Shown in pieces: positions 1 through 9,681 of a stretch of DNA of 64,000 nucleotides. Made by a program: the position numbers and the translations under genes. Source of the DNA: Erythrobacter sp. (GTDB taxonomy: Bacteria; Pseudomonadota; Alphaproteobacteria; Sphingomonadales; Sphingomonadaceae); contig NZ_CP050265.1 of NCBI RefSeq assembly GCF_011765465.1, positions 1,054,001-1,118,000 of the forward strand, read 5' to 3'. Numbering within the stretch: position 1 is the stretch's first letter; the number at the start of each line of letters is the position of its first letter. The notes under the pieces are model-generated. The model did no database searches and was not told where the DNA came from. It saw only the letters and a program-made list of their open reading frames with translations.

Positions 1-13
1 TTGTGACAGGGGT

Positions 14-31
14 CTAACCACGGATGGTTAG
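14..31. repeat. Inverted repeat upstream of the VWA gene
   Basis: CTAACCA and TGGTTAG form perfect 7-base arms around the 4-base centre CGGA. No T-run follows on either strand. It could end the transcript of the gene that precedes the window or be a protein-binding dyad in front of the VWA gene. Function is not known. Confidence 0.35.
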
Positions 32-110
32 CGAAGGTTTAAGGATACCGGGCCCCTCACGCACTTTTGGGGGCTGGAAAGCGGGCGCGCGCGCGGGTAG
101 ACCCTCGGCC

Positions 111-1295
111 ATGTTCTTCAACTTCGTCGACGAATTGCGCGCCGCCGGGATCGGTGCGAGCTTCAAGGAGCACCTCACCCTGCTGGAGGCGCTCGACCGG
201 GACGTGATCGAGCAGACGCCCGAAGCGTTCTATTACCTCTCGCGCGCGACCTTCGTGAAGGACGAGGGACTGATCGACCGCTTCGACCAGGTGTTTCACA
301 AGGTCTTCAAGGGCGTGCTGACCGATTACGGGCAGAACCCGGTCGAGATTCCCGAGGACTGGCTGAAGGCCGTCGCGGAAAAGATGCTGTCCCCTGAAGA
401 AATGGCCGAGATCGAAAAGCTCGGCAGCTGGGACGAGATCATGGAGACGCTGAAGAAGCGGCTCGAGGAACAGCAGAAACGCCACGAAGGCGGCAACAAG
501 TGGATCGGCACGGGCGGGACCAGCCCCTTCGGCAATTCGGGCTACAATCCCGAAGGCGTGCGGATCGGCGGCGAGTCCAAGCACAAGCGCGCGGTCAAGG
601 TCTGGGAAAAACGCGAGTTCAAGAACCTCGACAACACCAAGGAACTCGGCACCCGCAACATCAAGATGGCCCTGCGCCGCCTGCGCCGCTTCGCGCGCGA
701 AGGCGCGGCGGACGAGCTCGACATCGACGCGACGATCGAGGGCACGGCGAAGCAGGGCTGGCTCGACATCCATATGCGCCCCGAACGGCACAATGCGGTG
801 AAATTGCTGCTCTTCCTCGATGTCGGCGGGTCGATGGACCCCTTCATCAAGCTGTGCGAGGAGCTGTTCAGCGCTGCCACGAGCGAATTCAAGAACCTCG
901 AATTCTTCTACTTCCACAACTGCCTCTACGAAGGCGTGTGGAAGGACAACAAGCGCCGCTGGCAGGAGCGCACCAAGACGTGGGACGTGCTCCACAAATA
1001 CGGCCACGATTACAAGGTGATCTTCGTCGGCGACGCGGCGATGAGCCCCTATGAGATCACCCATGCGGGCGGCAGCGTCGAACACATGAACGACGAGGCC
1101 GGCGCGGTCTGGATGAAGCGCGTGACCGACACCTACCCCGCGACCGTGTGGCTCAACCCCGTGCCCGAAAAGCAGTGGGGCTATTCGCAATCGACCAAGA
1201 TGATGCGCCAGCTGGTCGACGACCGGATGTATCCGCTCACGCTCGACGGGCTCGACGATGCGATGCGCGAGCTTTCGCGCAAGCAGGGGCATTGA
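111..1295 (+). CDS. VWA domain protein, CoxE-like
   Basis: A 394-residue soluble protein of the CoxE-like von Willebrand factor A group. These usually work with a MoxR-type AAA+ ATPase in metal insertion or complex maturation; the partner gene would lie before the window. The charged, helical N-terminal half (about residues 1-200) precedes the VWA fold, whose metal site has the family's altered form DVGGSMD at residues 237-243 instead of DxSxS. I start at the ATG giving MFFNFVDELR because this matches the usual family start; an in-frame ATG at position 24 would add 29 residues of unlikely sequence. No strong ribosome site is visible. Family call firm, cellular role inferred. Confidence 0.85.
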   Translation: MFFNFVDELRAAGIGASFKEHLTLLEALDRDVIEQTPEAFYYLSRATFVKDEGLIDRFDQVFHKVFKGVLTDYGQNPVEIPEDWLKAVAEKMLSPEEMAEIEKLGSWDEIMETLKKRLEEQQKRHEGGNKWIGTGGTSPFGNSGYNPEGVRIGGESKHKRAVKVWEKREFKNLDNTKELGTRNIKMALRRLRRFAREGAADELDIDATIEGTAKQGWLDIHMRPERHNAVKLLLFLDVGGSMDPFIKLCEELFSAATSEFKNLEFFYFHNCLYEGVWKDNKRRWQERTKTWDVLHKYGHDYKVIFVGDAAMSPYEITHAGGSVEHMNDEAGAVWMKRVTDTYPATVWLNPVPEKQWGYSQSTKMMRQLVDDRMYPLTLDGLDDAMRELSRKQGH

Positions 1296-1341
1296 GCCGG
1301 ACCGCGTTACCCCCTCGCACGTCGATCAACGGCCCCTGAGT

Positions 1342-1361
1342 TTGCCAACATAGGTTGGCAA
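1342..1361. repeat. Perfect dyad between VWA gene and next gene
   Basis: TTGCCAACATAGGTTGGCAA has two perfect 8-base arms around ATAG. It lies 47 bases after the VWA stop and 35 bases before the next start, followed by TTCTACCCC, so it is a weak terminator hairpin or an operator for the downstream exported protein. Confidence 0.45.
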
Positions 1362-1395
1362 TTCTACCCCCCGGGTCCAGCAAGAAGGGGGAAAT

Positions 1396-1896
1396 ATGCG
1401 TCTTATTCAAAGCTTTCTCGTCGCCTCGGCTGTCGCGCTCGCGGCTGCAAGCCCGGCTTCGGCCAAGGATTATTTCGTCTCGATCTACTGGAGCAAGCCC
1501 GGCGACGTCTGCGACGGCTCGCAGGAAAACTGGGTCATGATCAACGCCGAACCCTTCGTCTTCAGCACGTCTGGCGAAGGCGGGAATGCGAGATATTTCG
1601 CGGCATACCGCTGGGCCTTCCTCGATTTCATCGAGCGCAAGTATCCCGACATCCTCGCCCAGTTCAAGGATCACACCAAGGCGACCCACGGCCGCGAGCC
1701 CTATGCCCATTCGCGCGCCGAGTGGGAGGAGAAAGTCCTGCGTGGCGGCTATTACGACCTCGACGAACAATGCGGGAAGACCGTCCGCATCCCGCTCGAC
1801 GGCTTCGTGGCTCCCGAACGCTTCGACGGGACGTGGATTTCGGAGGAGCGCAAGCAGGAACTGCGCGACTACTTTACCTATAATCCCTATCGCTAG
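1396..1896 (+). CDS. Exported protein of unknown function
   Basis: A 166-residue protein with a clear Sec signal peptide: basic start MRLIQS, a hydrophobic Ala/Val core and a likely cut after SPASA near residue 23. The mature part (about 143 residues) is rich in Trp, Tyr and acidic residues and has only two cysteines (in GDVCDG and EQCGK), which could form one disulfide in the periplasm. The AAGGGGGAA upstream of the ATG is a good ribosome site. I recognise no domain. It is transcribed alone behind a 20-base dyad that may regulate it. Confidence 0.7.
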   Translation: MRLIQSFLVASAVALAAASPASAKDYFVSIYWSKPGDVCDGSQENWVMINAEPFVFSTSGEGGNARYFAAYRWAFLDFIERKYPDILAQFKDHTKATHGREPYAHSRAEWEEKVLRGGYYDLDEQCGKTVRIPLDGFVAPERFDGTWISEERKQELRDYFTYNPYR

Positions 1897-1960
1897 AACG
1901 ACCCGCGCAGGCTGGGGGACGGTTTCGCGGGAAACTTCCGGGCCAAGGTGCGATATGCTA

Positions 1961-1981
1961 TCCTCCTGAAAAAAAGGAGGA
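1961..1981 (+). promoter_or_regulatory. Hairpin that can hide the ribosome binding site
   Basis: TCCTCCT (1961-1967) is the exact complement of AGGAGGA (1975-1981), the Shine-Dalgarno sequence of the gene starting at 1986. The loop is GAAAAAA. The 7-pair stem would block initiation until opened, as in simple RNA thermometers or leader switches. Structure is seen in the sequence; a regulatory role is inference. Confidence 0.45.
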
Positions 1982-1985
1982 GACC

Positions 1986-2321
1986 ATGCGCTTTTACGCC
2001 CTGCCCCTCGCCGCGATCGCTCTCATGGGCGCGGACGAACCGCCCGCTGCGGAAAGCCGGAACCCGGCCGAGGCCGAAGCGACGCCCGACCGCGAAACGT
2101 GCCGCGACCGGATCGAACAGGTCCGCCGCGCTTCGGGCCAGCCCCCCCTGATGCAGCGCGGCCCGGCGACGCCCGACGATCCGTTGATGATCTACGCGGT
2201 CGACCGGCGACAGGACGGCTGCGCGGTGATGGTCGTGAAGGGCGAACCCGCCGACATCCGCCCCCTGCCCGAGCCCCCGCACGACGGCAAGCTGCTGTGG
2301 CGGGCGGAGCCGTCTCAGTAG
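1986..2321 (+). CDS. Small protein of unknown function
   Basis: A 111-residue protein with a short hydrophobic N-terminus (MRFYALPLAAIALMGA) that may be a signal peptide, then an acidic and proline-rich stretch. Two cysteines (in ETCRD and DGCAV) bracket the central part. A strong ribosome site, GGAGGAG, lies 4 bases before the ATG, inside a self-complementary hairpin. Its 3' end overlaps the convergent NamZ-type gene by 7 bases. I do not recognise a family; coding is supported by the ribosome site and the G+C-rich third positions. Confidence 0.55.
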   Translation: MRFYALPLAAIALMGADEPPAAESRNPAEAEATPDRETCRDRIEQVRRASGQPPLMQRGPATPDDPLMIYAVDRRQDGCAVMVVKGEPADIRPLPEPPHDGKLLWRAEPSQ

Positions 2322-3520
2322 AGCAGGTGTTCGCGCACGTCCGCGATCCACGCCGCCTCGTCGGCTGACGCCAGCGCATCGAGGTCGCCGGGAGCCGCCT
2401 CGGCATCATCGACCCATTCGCGCAGGGACGGTCCGCCGTTGATGACGTCGATCGCGAGGCGCTCCAGCTCGTATTCGTAGGGAAAATCGCGCCACAGGTC
2501 GTAATCGCGATAGAGCCTGCGGATCGCCTTGAAGGTGAGCGCCTGAAGCCGCCACGGGCGGAAGGCGTCGTGCCCATAGAACGGCCCTTCCGCGTGCAAC
2601 ATCAGGGCGTTGCATAGCGAACCTGAGTGCTTGTGGAAGGTCGGTTCGAACCAGCATTCGCGGATCGCGGCGCCTTCGCACCACTCCGGGGCAAGCGCGC
2701 GCATCTCGGCCAGCACGGCCTTGGCGTCGACATCGGGCGCGCCGAACAGGACTTCCAATGGCCGCGTGGTTCCGCGTCCTTCCGACAGCGTCGTGCCTTC
2801 GAGCATCACCGTCCCGGCATAGCAGCGCGCCATGTTGACGTTGGCGGCATTGGGCGAAGGGTTCACCCACACGCGCGAGGGCGGCCAGCCCTTGCCCTCG
2901 CCGTCCGGCTGCCAGCCCTTCATCGCCACCACGCGGTAATCGACGTCGAGCCCGAAATGGCGGACGAACCAGTGCCCCATCTCGCCCAGCGTGAGGCCGT
3001 GCCGCATCGGCATGGGCGCGGCGCCGACGAAGCTTTCCTGCCCCGGCACGAGCATCGTCCCTTCGACCGGGCGCCCGGCGGGGTTCGGGCGGTCCAAGAC
3101 CCACACGGATTTCCCCGTCTTCGCCGCCTCTTCCAGCAGGTAGAGCAGGGTCGTGACGAAGGTGTAGATGCGGCAGCCGAGATCCTGCAGGTCGAACAGG
3201 AAAACGTCCGCGCTGTCCATCATCCGCGCCGTGGGCCGCCGAACCTCGCCATAGAGCGAGAAGACCGGGATGCCGTAGACCGGATCGAACTCGTCCGCGG
3301 TCTCGACCATGTTGTCCTGCTTGTCGCCCTTGAGGCCATGCTGCGGGCCGAAGGCGCTGGTGACGTTCACCCCCGCCCCGATGATCGCATCGAGGCTGTG
3401 GACGAGGCCCGCCGTCACGCTCGCCGGATGGGCGATGAGCGCCACGCGCCGACCCTCCAGCTCGGTCAGGAGCGAGCGGTTTTCGAGCAGGCGGTCGATG
3501 CCGAATTTCACGTCAGTCAT
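2315..3520 (-). CDS. DUF1343 protein, NamZ-type exo-muramidase
   Basis: A 401-residue protein of the DUF1343 (YbbC/NamZ) family, whose characterised members cut N-acetylmuramic acid from the end of peptidoglycan fragments. Family motifs seen include GIDRLL at the start, ALIAHPASVT, FGPQHG and LFDLQDLGCRIYTF, with VLDRPNP further on. The start MTDVKFG is chosen because it matches the family and the 22 upstream residues look like leader sequence. There is no signal peptide in this start, so the enzyme would be cytoplasmic and serve wall recycling. The gene stands alone between convergent and divergent neighbours. Confidence 0.85.
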   Translation of the reverse strand: MTDVKFGIDRLLENRSLLTELEGRRVALIAHPASVTAGLVHSLDAIIGAGVNVTSAFGPQHGLKGDKQDNMVETADEFDPVYGIPVFSLYGEVRRPTARMMDSADVFLFDLQDLGCRIYTFVTTLLYLLEEAAKTGKSVWVLDRPNPAGRPVEGTMLVPGQESFVGAAPMPMRHGLTLGEMGHWFVRHFGLDVDYRVVAMKGWQPDGEGKGWPPSRVWVNPSPNAANVNMARCYAGTVMLEGTTLSEGRGTTRPLEVLFGAPDVDAKAVLAEMRALAPEWCEGAAIRECWFEPTFHKHSGSLCNALMLHAEGPFYGHDAFRPWRLQALTFKAIRRLYRDYDLWRDFPYEYELERLAIDVINGGPSLREWVDDAEAAPGDLDALASADEAAWIADVREHLLY

Positions 3521-3630
3521 GGCAGGGAGCGTTGGCGCAGCCGCGCGGCCAAGGCAAATCTTTTGCGCCCCGCGCCGAGCGTTCATGAACGCGCGCGGGA
3601 ACCAAGCGGCGTGCCTTTCGCTTGTGCAGC

Positions 3631-4128
3631 ATGAGCATCGAGTGGACCCCTGCGATCATCGCCGCTGCCTGGGCGATCATCCTCGGCGGCGCGGGCGGCG
3701 CGCTGACCGAGATCGGGGAGTGGTATCGAGGCCTCAAAAAGCCGAGCTGGCAGCCGCCCGACTGGCTGTTCGGCCCGGCCTGGACGATCATCCTCGGCCT
3801 GTCGGGCTGGAGCTTCTACCTCGCCTGGACCGCCGCCGAAACGACCGCGGGCGGCATCGCCATCGGCGCGCTGTTCGGGGTGAACTTCGTCCTCCACCTC
3901 GCCTGGTCGCCGCTCTTCTTCAAGGTAAAGCGACCCGATTTCGCGCTGGTCGAGAATGTCTTCCTGTGGATCTCGGTGTTTTCGCTGTGCCTGTTCCTGC
4001 CGACATGGTCGCCGCTCGCCGGGTGGCTCAACATTCCCTATATTTCATGGGTCAGCTTCGCGCTGCTGCTCAACTGGAAGATCGTGCAGCTCAACGCCCC
4101 ATTCGGTCGCCGCCCGCAAGAAGCTTGA
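3631..4128 (+). CDS. tspO: TspO/MBR family membrane protein
   Basis: A 165-residue integral membrane protein with five hydrophobic helices, the TspO/peripheral benzodiazepine receptor fold. Visible family marks are WYRGLKKPSWQPPDW before helix 2, FGPAW, and the Trp-rich W-SPLFF segment. TspO binds tetrapyrroles and affects porphyrin balance and stress responses in alphaproteobacteria, including phototrophic relatives. The ATG giving MSIEW is preferred over a TTG 9 bases upstream. Diverges from the NamZ-type gene and ends 3 bases before the convergent DOMON-like gene. Confidence 0.88.
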   Translation: MSIEWTPAIIAAAWAIILGGAGGALTEIGEWYRGLKKPSWQPPDWLFGPAWTIILGLSGWSFYLAWTAAETTAGGIAIGALFGVNFVLHLAWSPLFFKVKRPDFALVENVFLWISVFSLCLFLPTWSPLAGWLNIPYISWVSFALLLNWKIVQLNAPFGRRPQEA

Positions 4129-4131
4129 GCA

Positions 4132-4659
4132 TCACGCCTCGACGATAAGCTGGCGGCAGGCTTCCGAATGGAAATCGGGCGGCCCTGGCGGGAAGGCGAG
4201 CGCCCAGTATTGCAGCGCCCCGTTCGCGTGTTCGATCACCGTGGACAATCCCACCTGCGCGGGAGATGGCAGGTCGGCCGCGATGCTCGCTTTGAGCACC
4301 AGCTCCCCCGCCCCGTTCGCGCTCGCGTGCGAGCAGGCCACCGAAATCCCCGCGACTTCCGCCTCGCGCATTCCCTCGCGGTAACGCTCGAATGCATAGG
4401 CGGCCCAGCGGCCCGAGGGGGCGAGGTTGAATTCGCGGTAGCCTTCCTCCCCGATCCCCTGCAAGAAAATCTCGAAGCAGGTGCTTTTCCAAAGCCCGTC
4501 GGTGCGCACCGAGGGGCCGGAGGGCGGCAGGACCACCCCTTCGAGCGATCCGTCGAGGCGGAATTCGGCCTCGCAGCCGATTGCACTCGCGCGCAGCGAG
4601 GCGGTGACGGCGCGCACCGGGCCGAGGTCGCAGGAGCGGTGGAGCATCAGGGGGATCAT
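4132..4659 (-). CDS. DOMON-like domain protein
   Basis: A 175-residue protein of the DOMON-like family common in sphingomonads. The beta-rich sequence includes GLWKSTCFEIFLQG and EFNLAPSGRWAAYAFERYR, which fit the carbohydrate/haem-binding DOMON sandwich. No signal peptide is seen in the chosen start (MIPLMLHRSC). Function is not established. It diverges from tyrS, with 77 bases between the two starts, an arrangement I associate with this order, but I cannot confirm it here. Confidence 0.75.
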   Translation of the reverse strand: MIPLMLHRSCDLGPVRAVTASLRASAIGCEAEFRLDGSLEGVVLPPSGPSVRTDGLWKSTCFEIFLQGIGEEGYREFNLAPSGRWAAYAFERYREGMREAEVAGISVACSHASANGAGELVLKASIAADLPSPAQVGLSTVIEHANGALQYWALAFPPGPPDFHSEACRQLIVEA

Positions 4660-4736
4660 GCGCCCCTGATGCCACAGCTTCCGGTGCAAGCAAGGCTCTA
4701 GGCGACCCGCCAAACCGCTGGTAAGCGCCTGCGCCC

Positions 4737-5975
4737 ATGAGCACGGCCACCGAAACTTACGAATCCGATCTCCTGCGCCTCCTCGACGAGCGCGGCTATA
4801 TCCACCAGGTCACCGACCCGGCGGGCCTCGACGCGCTTGCCGCCAAAGGCATCGTGCCGGGCTATATCGGCTTCGACGCGACCGCGCCCTCGCTCCATGT
4901 CGGCAGCCTCGTCCAGATCATGATGCTGCGCCGGTTGCAGCAGGCCGGGCACAAGCCGATCGTGGTGATGGGCGGCGGGACGACCAAGATCGGCGACCCG
5001 TCGGGCAAGGACGAAAGCCGCAAGCTGCTCACCCCCGAGGTCATCGATCAAAACATCGCCTCGATCTTCACCGTGTTCGAGCGGCTGCTGACCTTCGGCG
5101 ACGGGCCGAGCGATGCCGTGATGGTCAACAACGACGAATGGCTCGCGCAGCTGGGCTATATCGAGCTGCTGCGCGATGTCGGCCCGCATTTCACGATCAA
5201 TCGGATGCTGACCTTCGATTCGGTCAAGCTGCGGCTCGAGCGCGAGCAGCCGCTGACCTTCCTCGAATTCAACTACATGATCCTGCAGGCCTACGACTTC
5301 CTCGAACTGGCGCGGCGGTATGACTGCCGCTTGCAGATGGGCGGTTCCGACCAGTGGGGCAACATCGTCAACGGGATGGAACTGGGCCGCCGGATGGAGG
5401 GGCGCGAGCTGTTCGGGCTGACCACGCCGCTGCTGACCACCGCCGACGGGGCGAAGATGGGCAAGACCGCCTCAGGAGCGGTGTGGCTCAACGAGGACCA
5501 GCTGCCCGCTTACGATTTCTGGCAATACTGGCGCAATTGCGACGACCGCGACGTGGGCCGTTTCCTGCGCCTGTTCACCGACCTTCCGCTGGATGAGATC
5601 GCGCGGCTCGAAGCGCTCGAAGGAGCCGAGATCAACGATGCCAAGGTCGTGCTGGCGAACGAGGTGACGAAGCTGGTGCGCGGGGCCGACGCGGCGCGCG
5701 CCGCCGAAGCGACTGCGCGGGAAACCTTCGCAGGCGGCGCGGGCGAGGACCTGCCCTCGCTTGCCGTGGGCGCGGAAGGGATGCGGATCGGCGCGGTGCT
5801 GACCCAGCTCGGCTTCACCGCCTCGAATGGCGAGGCCAAGCGCAAGCTCGCCGAAGGCGCGGTGAAGATTGACGGCGAGGCGGTGAAGGATCCCGCCCAC
5901 CTCGTCCTGCCGGGCGAAGGCGAAACCCTGCGGCTCAGCCTCGGCAAGAAGAAGCACGCGCTGGTCACGCGCTGA
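4737..5975 (+). CDS. tyrS: Tyrosyl-tRNA synthetase
   Basis: A 412-residue class I synthetase that charges tRNA-Tyr in the cytoplasm. The HIGH-type motif is HVGS at residues 54-57 and the KMSKS-type loop is KMGKT at 240-244. The substrate pocket shows [11 protein letters not shown]. The last 70 residues form an S4 RNA-binding domain. Length and motif order are normal for the bacterial TyrRS family. A single ATG near a purine-poor leader is used. No T-box is expected or seen in this group. Confidence 0.97.
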   Translation: MSTATETYESDLLRLLDERGYIHQVTDPAGLDALAAKGIVPGYIGFDATAPSLHVGSLVQIMMLRRLQQAGHKPIVVMGGGTTKIGDPSGKDESRKLLTPEVIDQNIASIFTVFERLLTFGDGPSDAVMVNNDEWLAQLGYIELLRDVGPHFTINRMLTFDSVKLRLEREQPLTFLEFNYMILQAYDFLELARRYDCRLQMGGSDQWGNIVNGMELGRRMEGRELFGLTTPLLTTADGAKMGKTASGAVWLNEDQLPAYDFWQYWRNCDDRDVGRFLRLFTDLPLDEIARLEALEGAEINDAKVVLANEVTKLVRGADAARAAEATARETFAGGAGEDLPSLAVGAEGMRIGAVLTQLGFTASNGEAKRKLAEGAVKIDGEAVKDPAHLVLPGEGETLRLSLGKKKHALVTR

Positions 5976-6080
5976 CGCCGCACGAAGGTAAAGCCGCGCG
6001 TAAGCATGGGGTTTTACCAAATGTCAGCCTTTATCTCCCATTAGGAAAGCCTTGCGACAGCCAATGGAGGAAGGGGCGCC

Positions 6081-6419
6081 GTGTCCGTCGGAGCGAACCT
6101 GAGCGTTACAGACCTGCGCCGCGCGGCGCGTCACCCGGTCGATTTCCCGGTGATCGTCGAGCATTTCCAGCACGGCGACCTGAACCTTCACGTCTGCAAC
6201 CTGTCGGCCCACGGCTTCATGGTGGACGATGCGCACAGGCTTGCGCGCGGCGACCGGATCATCATTCGCCTGCCCGTGGTGGGCCGGATCGAAGCCTATT
6301 GCATCTGGACCCGCGACACGCGCGCGGGCTTCCAGTTCGAACGCATCATCCGCCTCGACGATTTCGTCGCGATGATCGACACGCTCCAGCCCAATCCGCG
6401 CCTGCGCCGGGGGCGCTGA
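6081..6419 (+). CDS. PilZ domain protein
   Basis: A 112-residue, single-domain PilZ protein. The c-di-GMP binding pattern is present in two parts: RRAARHPVDF (RxxxR) at residues 14-23 and NLSAHGFMVD, a degenerate (D/N)xSxxG. It begins with GTG, preceded by a good ribosome site, GGAGGAAGG. PilZ proteins of this size act as small c-di-GMP receptors. The gene stands between tyrS and the MFS gene, with no neighbouring cyclase or phosphodiesterase to name a pathway. Confidence 0.85.
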   Translation: MSVGANLSVTDLRRAARHPVDFPVIVEHFQHGDLNLHVCNLSAHGFMVDDAHRLARGDRIIIRLPVVGRIEAYCIWTRDTRAGFQFERIIRLDDFVAMIDTLQPNPRLRRGR

Positions 6420-6458
6420 AACAAGAGCGCGCCAAGGGCGCTGAAAGCCGCACTTGAC

Positions 6459-6474
6459 GCGCTGCTAGCAGCGC
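6459..6474. promoter_or_regulatory. Perfect 16-base palindrome upstream of MFS gene
   Basis: GCGCTGCTAGCAGCGC reads the same on both strands with no loop, so it suits a dimeric regulator better than an RNA hairpin. It starts inside TTGACG (6454-6459), a possible -35 box, and ends 28 bases before the MFS start. The regulator is unknown. Confidence 0.45.
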
Positions 6475-6502
6475 TCGCTTGGCAGGCGCGCGCCAGCCTG
6501 CC

Positions 6503-7807
6503 ATGGGCGGCTGCGTGAACGAGCCTGCCCAGACCCACCCTTTCCGCGTCGCCAATTTCCGCGCCTACTGGCTGAGCCGCCTCGCCATGACGCTGGCGCA
6601 ATACGCCATGCTGCTCATCATCGGTTGGCAGACCTACAACATCGCGCGCGATGCGGGCATGAGCATTCCCGAAGCCTCGGGCCAGCTGGCGCTCATCGGC
6701 CTGTTGCAATTCCTGCCGCTGTTCGTGCTGACGCCGTTCTCGGGCCTTGCCGCCGACCGCTTCGACCGGCGCGCGCTGGGGCGGCTGACGGTGCTGCTGC
6801 AACTGGCCTGCGCCGGCGTGCTCGCATGGACCACGGGGACGGAAGCGATCTCGCTGCCGATCCTCTACGCGGTCGCCATCGTGCTCGGCATTGCGCGCGG
6901 GTTTGCCGGGCCGGCGCTTTCCGCCCTCGCCCCGAACCTCGTGCCCAAGGCGATCCTGCCCACGGCCATCGCCCTGTCCTCGATCGCGTGGCAGGTCGGC
7001 ATGATCGGTGGGCCGGCGCTGGGCGGCTATCTCTATTCGGTCGAGCCGCACCTGCCCTACACCGTCGCAGCCGCACTCTTCGCTGTGTCGGCGACCGCGC
7101 TCACCTTCATAGGCCGCGTCCCCCAGCCCGCTGCGCGCAAGGACCAGCGCCCCATCGGCGCGATCGTCGACGGGCTGCGTTACGTGGTCCACAACAAGAT
7201 GGTGCTCGGCGCGATCACGCTCGACCTCGCCGCCGTGTTCCTCGCCGGGGCCACCGCGCTCTTCCCGGTCTATGCGCGCGACATTCTCGAGGTCGGAGAG
7301 ACGGGGCTGAGCCAGCTCGCCATGGCCCCGGCCATCGGCGCGGCGATCACGGCGGCGTGGTTCTCCTTCCGCCCGATCAATTCCAATGTCGGCCCCAAGA
7401 TGCTCGGCGCGGTCGCGGTCTTCGGCCTCGCCACCATCGTCTTCGGCCTCTCGACCTCGATGCCGCTGTCGCTCGCCATGCTTTTCATCGTCGGAGCGGC
7501 GGATATGTTCAGCGTCTATATCCGCCAGTCGCTGATCCAGCTGCACACGCCCGACGACAAGCGCGGGCGCGTTTCCTCGGTGAGTCTGCTTACCATCAGC
7601 GCGTCCAACGAAGGCGGCGATTTCTTCTCCGGCACGCTCGCCTTCCTCATCGGCCCGGTCGCGGCCGTGGTGGCGGGCGGAGCGGGCGCGGTGCTGACGG
7701 TCGGCCTGTGGGCGAGGCTATTCCCCGTGCTCGTCACCACCAAGACCTTCGATCCGCCGCCGGACCTGCTAGACAGCGAACCAGACATAAAAACACAGGA
7801 GGCCTGA
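6503..7807 (+). CDS. MFS transporter, exporter type
   Basis: A 434-residue membrane protein with about 10-12 hydrophobic helices. The start of the fold ([13 protein letters not shown]) and the loop [14 protein letters not shown] after helix 2, a motif A variant, identify the EntS/MFS_3-like exporter branch. A second-half [12 protein letters not shown] loop marks the repeat. The substrate cannot be read from the sequence. Start [10 protein letters not shown] is preferred to an upstream TTG. The stop is one base before the cysK start, so the two genes are probably co-transcribed behind a 16-base palindrome. Confidence 0.85.
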   Translation: MGGCVNEPAQTHPFRVANFRAYWLSRLAMTLAQYAMLLIIGWQTYNIARDAGMSIPEASGQLALIGLLQFLPLFVLTPFSGLAADRFDRRALGRLTVLLQLACAGVLAWTTGTEAISLPILYAVAIVLGIARGFAGPALSALAPNLVPKAILPTAIALSSIAWQVGMIGGPALGGYLYSVEPHLPYTVAAALFAVSATALTFIGRVPQPAARKDQRPIGAIVDGLRYVVHNKMVLGAITLDLAAVFLAGATALFPVYARDILEVGETGLSQLAMAPAIGAAITAAWFSFRPINSNVGPKMLGAVAVFGLATIVFGLSTSMPLSLAMLFIVGAADMFSVYIRQSLIQLHTPDDKRGRVSSVSLLTISASNEGGDFFSGTLAFLIGPVAAVVAGGAGAVLTVGLWARLFPVLVTTKTFDPPPDLLDSEPDIKTQEA

Positions 7808-7808
7808 C

Positions 7809-8729
<921 letters not shown>

Positions 8730-8772
8730 GGTCGGCACAGCTCGCAAGCGGGAACGGGAAGGGGGATGCGCC

Positions 8773-9681
8773 GTGTTCGCTAGAAGCGCCCGCCGGGAAT
8801 TTCCGGGCCTGTACGCGTGGTATCGCGATAATCTCGCCGATGCCTGCACGGCGGCGGGATTCGATCTCGACTCCGAACTCGACAAGCATGAAGCCATGAT
8901 GCGCCGCCAGCGCAGGAGGTGGCGCAAGACCGTGGCGAAGGGCGAACCGGCGCAGGAGCGGGACGGCATCGTTCAGGCCATGATCGCCAATATCGCCGCG
9001 GAATCTCCCGATCTGCGAGGCACGGACGACGAGATGGCGCGCCTTGCCGGTCTCCATGACGGCCTCGCCACGCTGTTCAGCATATTCTTCTGCCAGGGAC
9101 CGGCTTTCGCGCAAGGCTCGCAGGAGCAGGACGGCGCGGCCTTCGAAGGCAGGATGCGCCATGTCCGGCTGTTCGTCTCCGATCTCGTGACGCAGGCACG
9201 CTCGCGCGATGAGCTGCTGCGGCTCGAGGCCGAAAACCCCGCCTACCGGATATGGCTCGCGACGCTGACGGTCGCGCTCAAACGGATCGACGGCGTGGAC
9301 GAGGTCGATCCCGCGCTGGAAGCCGCTTTCGATCCGGTCACGCTCACGTCGCCTGACCGGTCCTTTGCGCAGGACCGCTCGTCCCATCAAAGCCCCCCAC
9401 GCCTGCGCGATCCGCAACGGCTCGCCGCGGCCATGAGCGATCATTATCCCTCGCGCGCGCTGCGCGAAGGGTTGGAGGGCGAGGTCGGTATCCGCGCCGA
9501 GGTCGATGCGCAAGGGCGGGTCAACACCTGCACGGTGGAACGATCCTGCGGGCACGCGGTGCTGGACGAGGCGACCTGCAAGCTGGTTTCTCGCGCGGCG
9601 CGCTTCGACCCGGCCCGCAGCGCGGCGGGCGACGCGGTCCCCGGGGAATATTCGGGCACGATTGCATGGCGGCTCGGATAG
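8773..9681 (+). CDS. Protein with TonB-C-like domain
   Basis: A 302-residue protein starting with GTG after GGAAGGGGG. The last 90 residues look like a TonB C-terminal domain: GEVGIRAEVDAQGRVNTC, then a Ser-x-Gly segment, a conserved LDEATC, ARFDPAR and a final IAWRLG. The first 200 residues are helical and charged and lack the membrane anchor and Pro-rich arm of a true TonB, so it is unlikely to energise receptors. This domain pairing is found in uncharacterised sphingomonad proteins. Function unknown. Confidence 0.65.
   Translation: MFARSARREFPGLYAWYRDNLADACTAAGFDLDSELDKHEAMMRRQRRRWRKTVAKGEPAQERDGIVQAMIANIAAESPDLRGTDDEMARLAGLHDGLATLFSIFFCQGPAFAQGSQEQDGAAFEGRMRHVRLFVSDLVTQARSRDELLRLEAENPAYRIWLATLTVALKRIDGVDEVDPALEAAFDPVTLTSPDRSFAQDRSSHQSPPRLRDPQRLAAAMSDHYPSRALREGLEGEVGIRAEVDAQGRVNTCTVERSCGHAVLDEATCKLVSRAARFDPARSAAGDAVPGEYSGTIAWRLG

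Noticed and set aside
3598..3622. GGAAC followed by a CGTT-like box before tspO
   Set aside because: At the right spacing the second box reads CGCT or GCTT, and it would fall on the start codon.
8751..8776. GGAAC before the TonB-C-like gene
   Set aside because: No CGTT at 16 or 17 bases, and the site sits in the ribosome-binding region.
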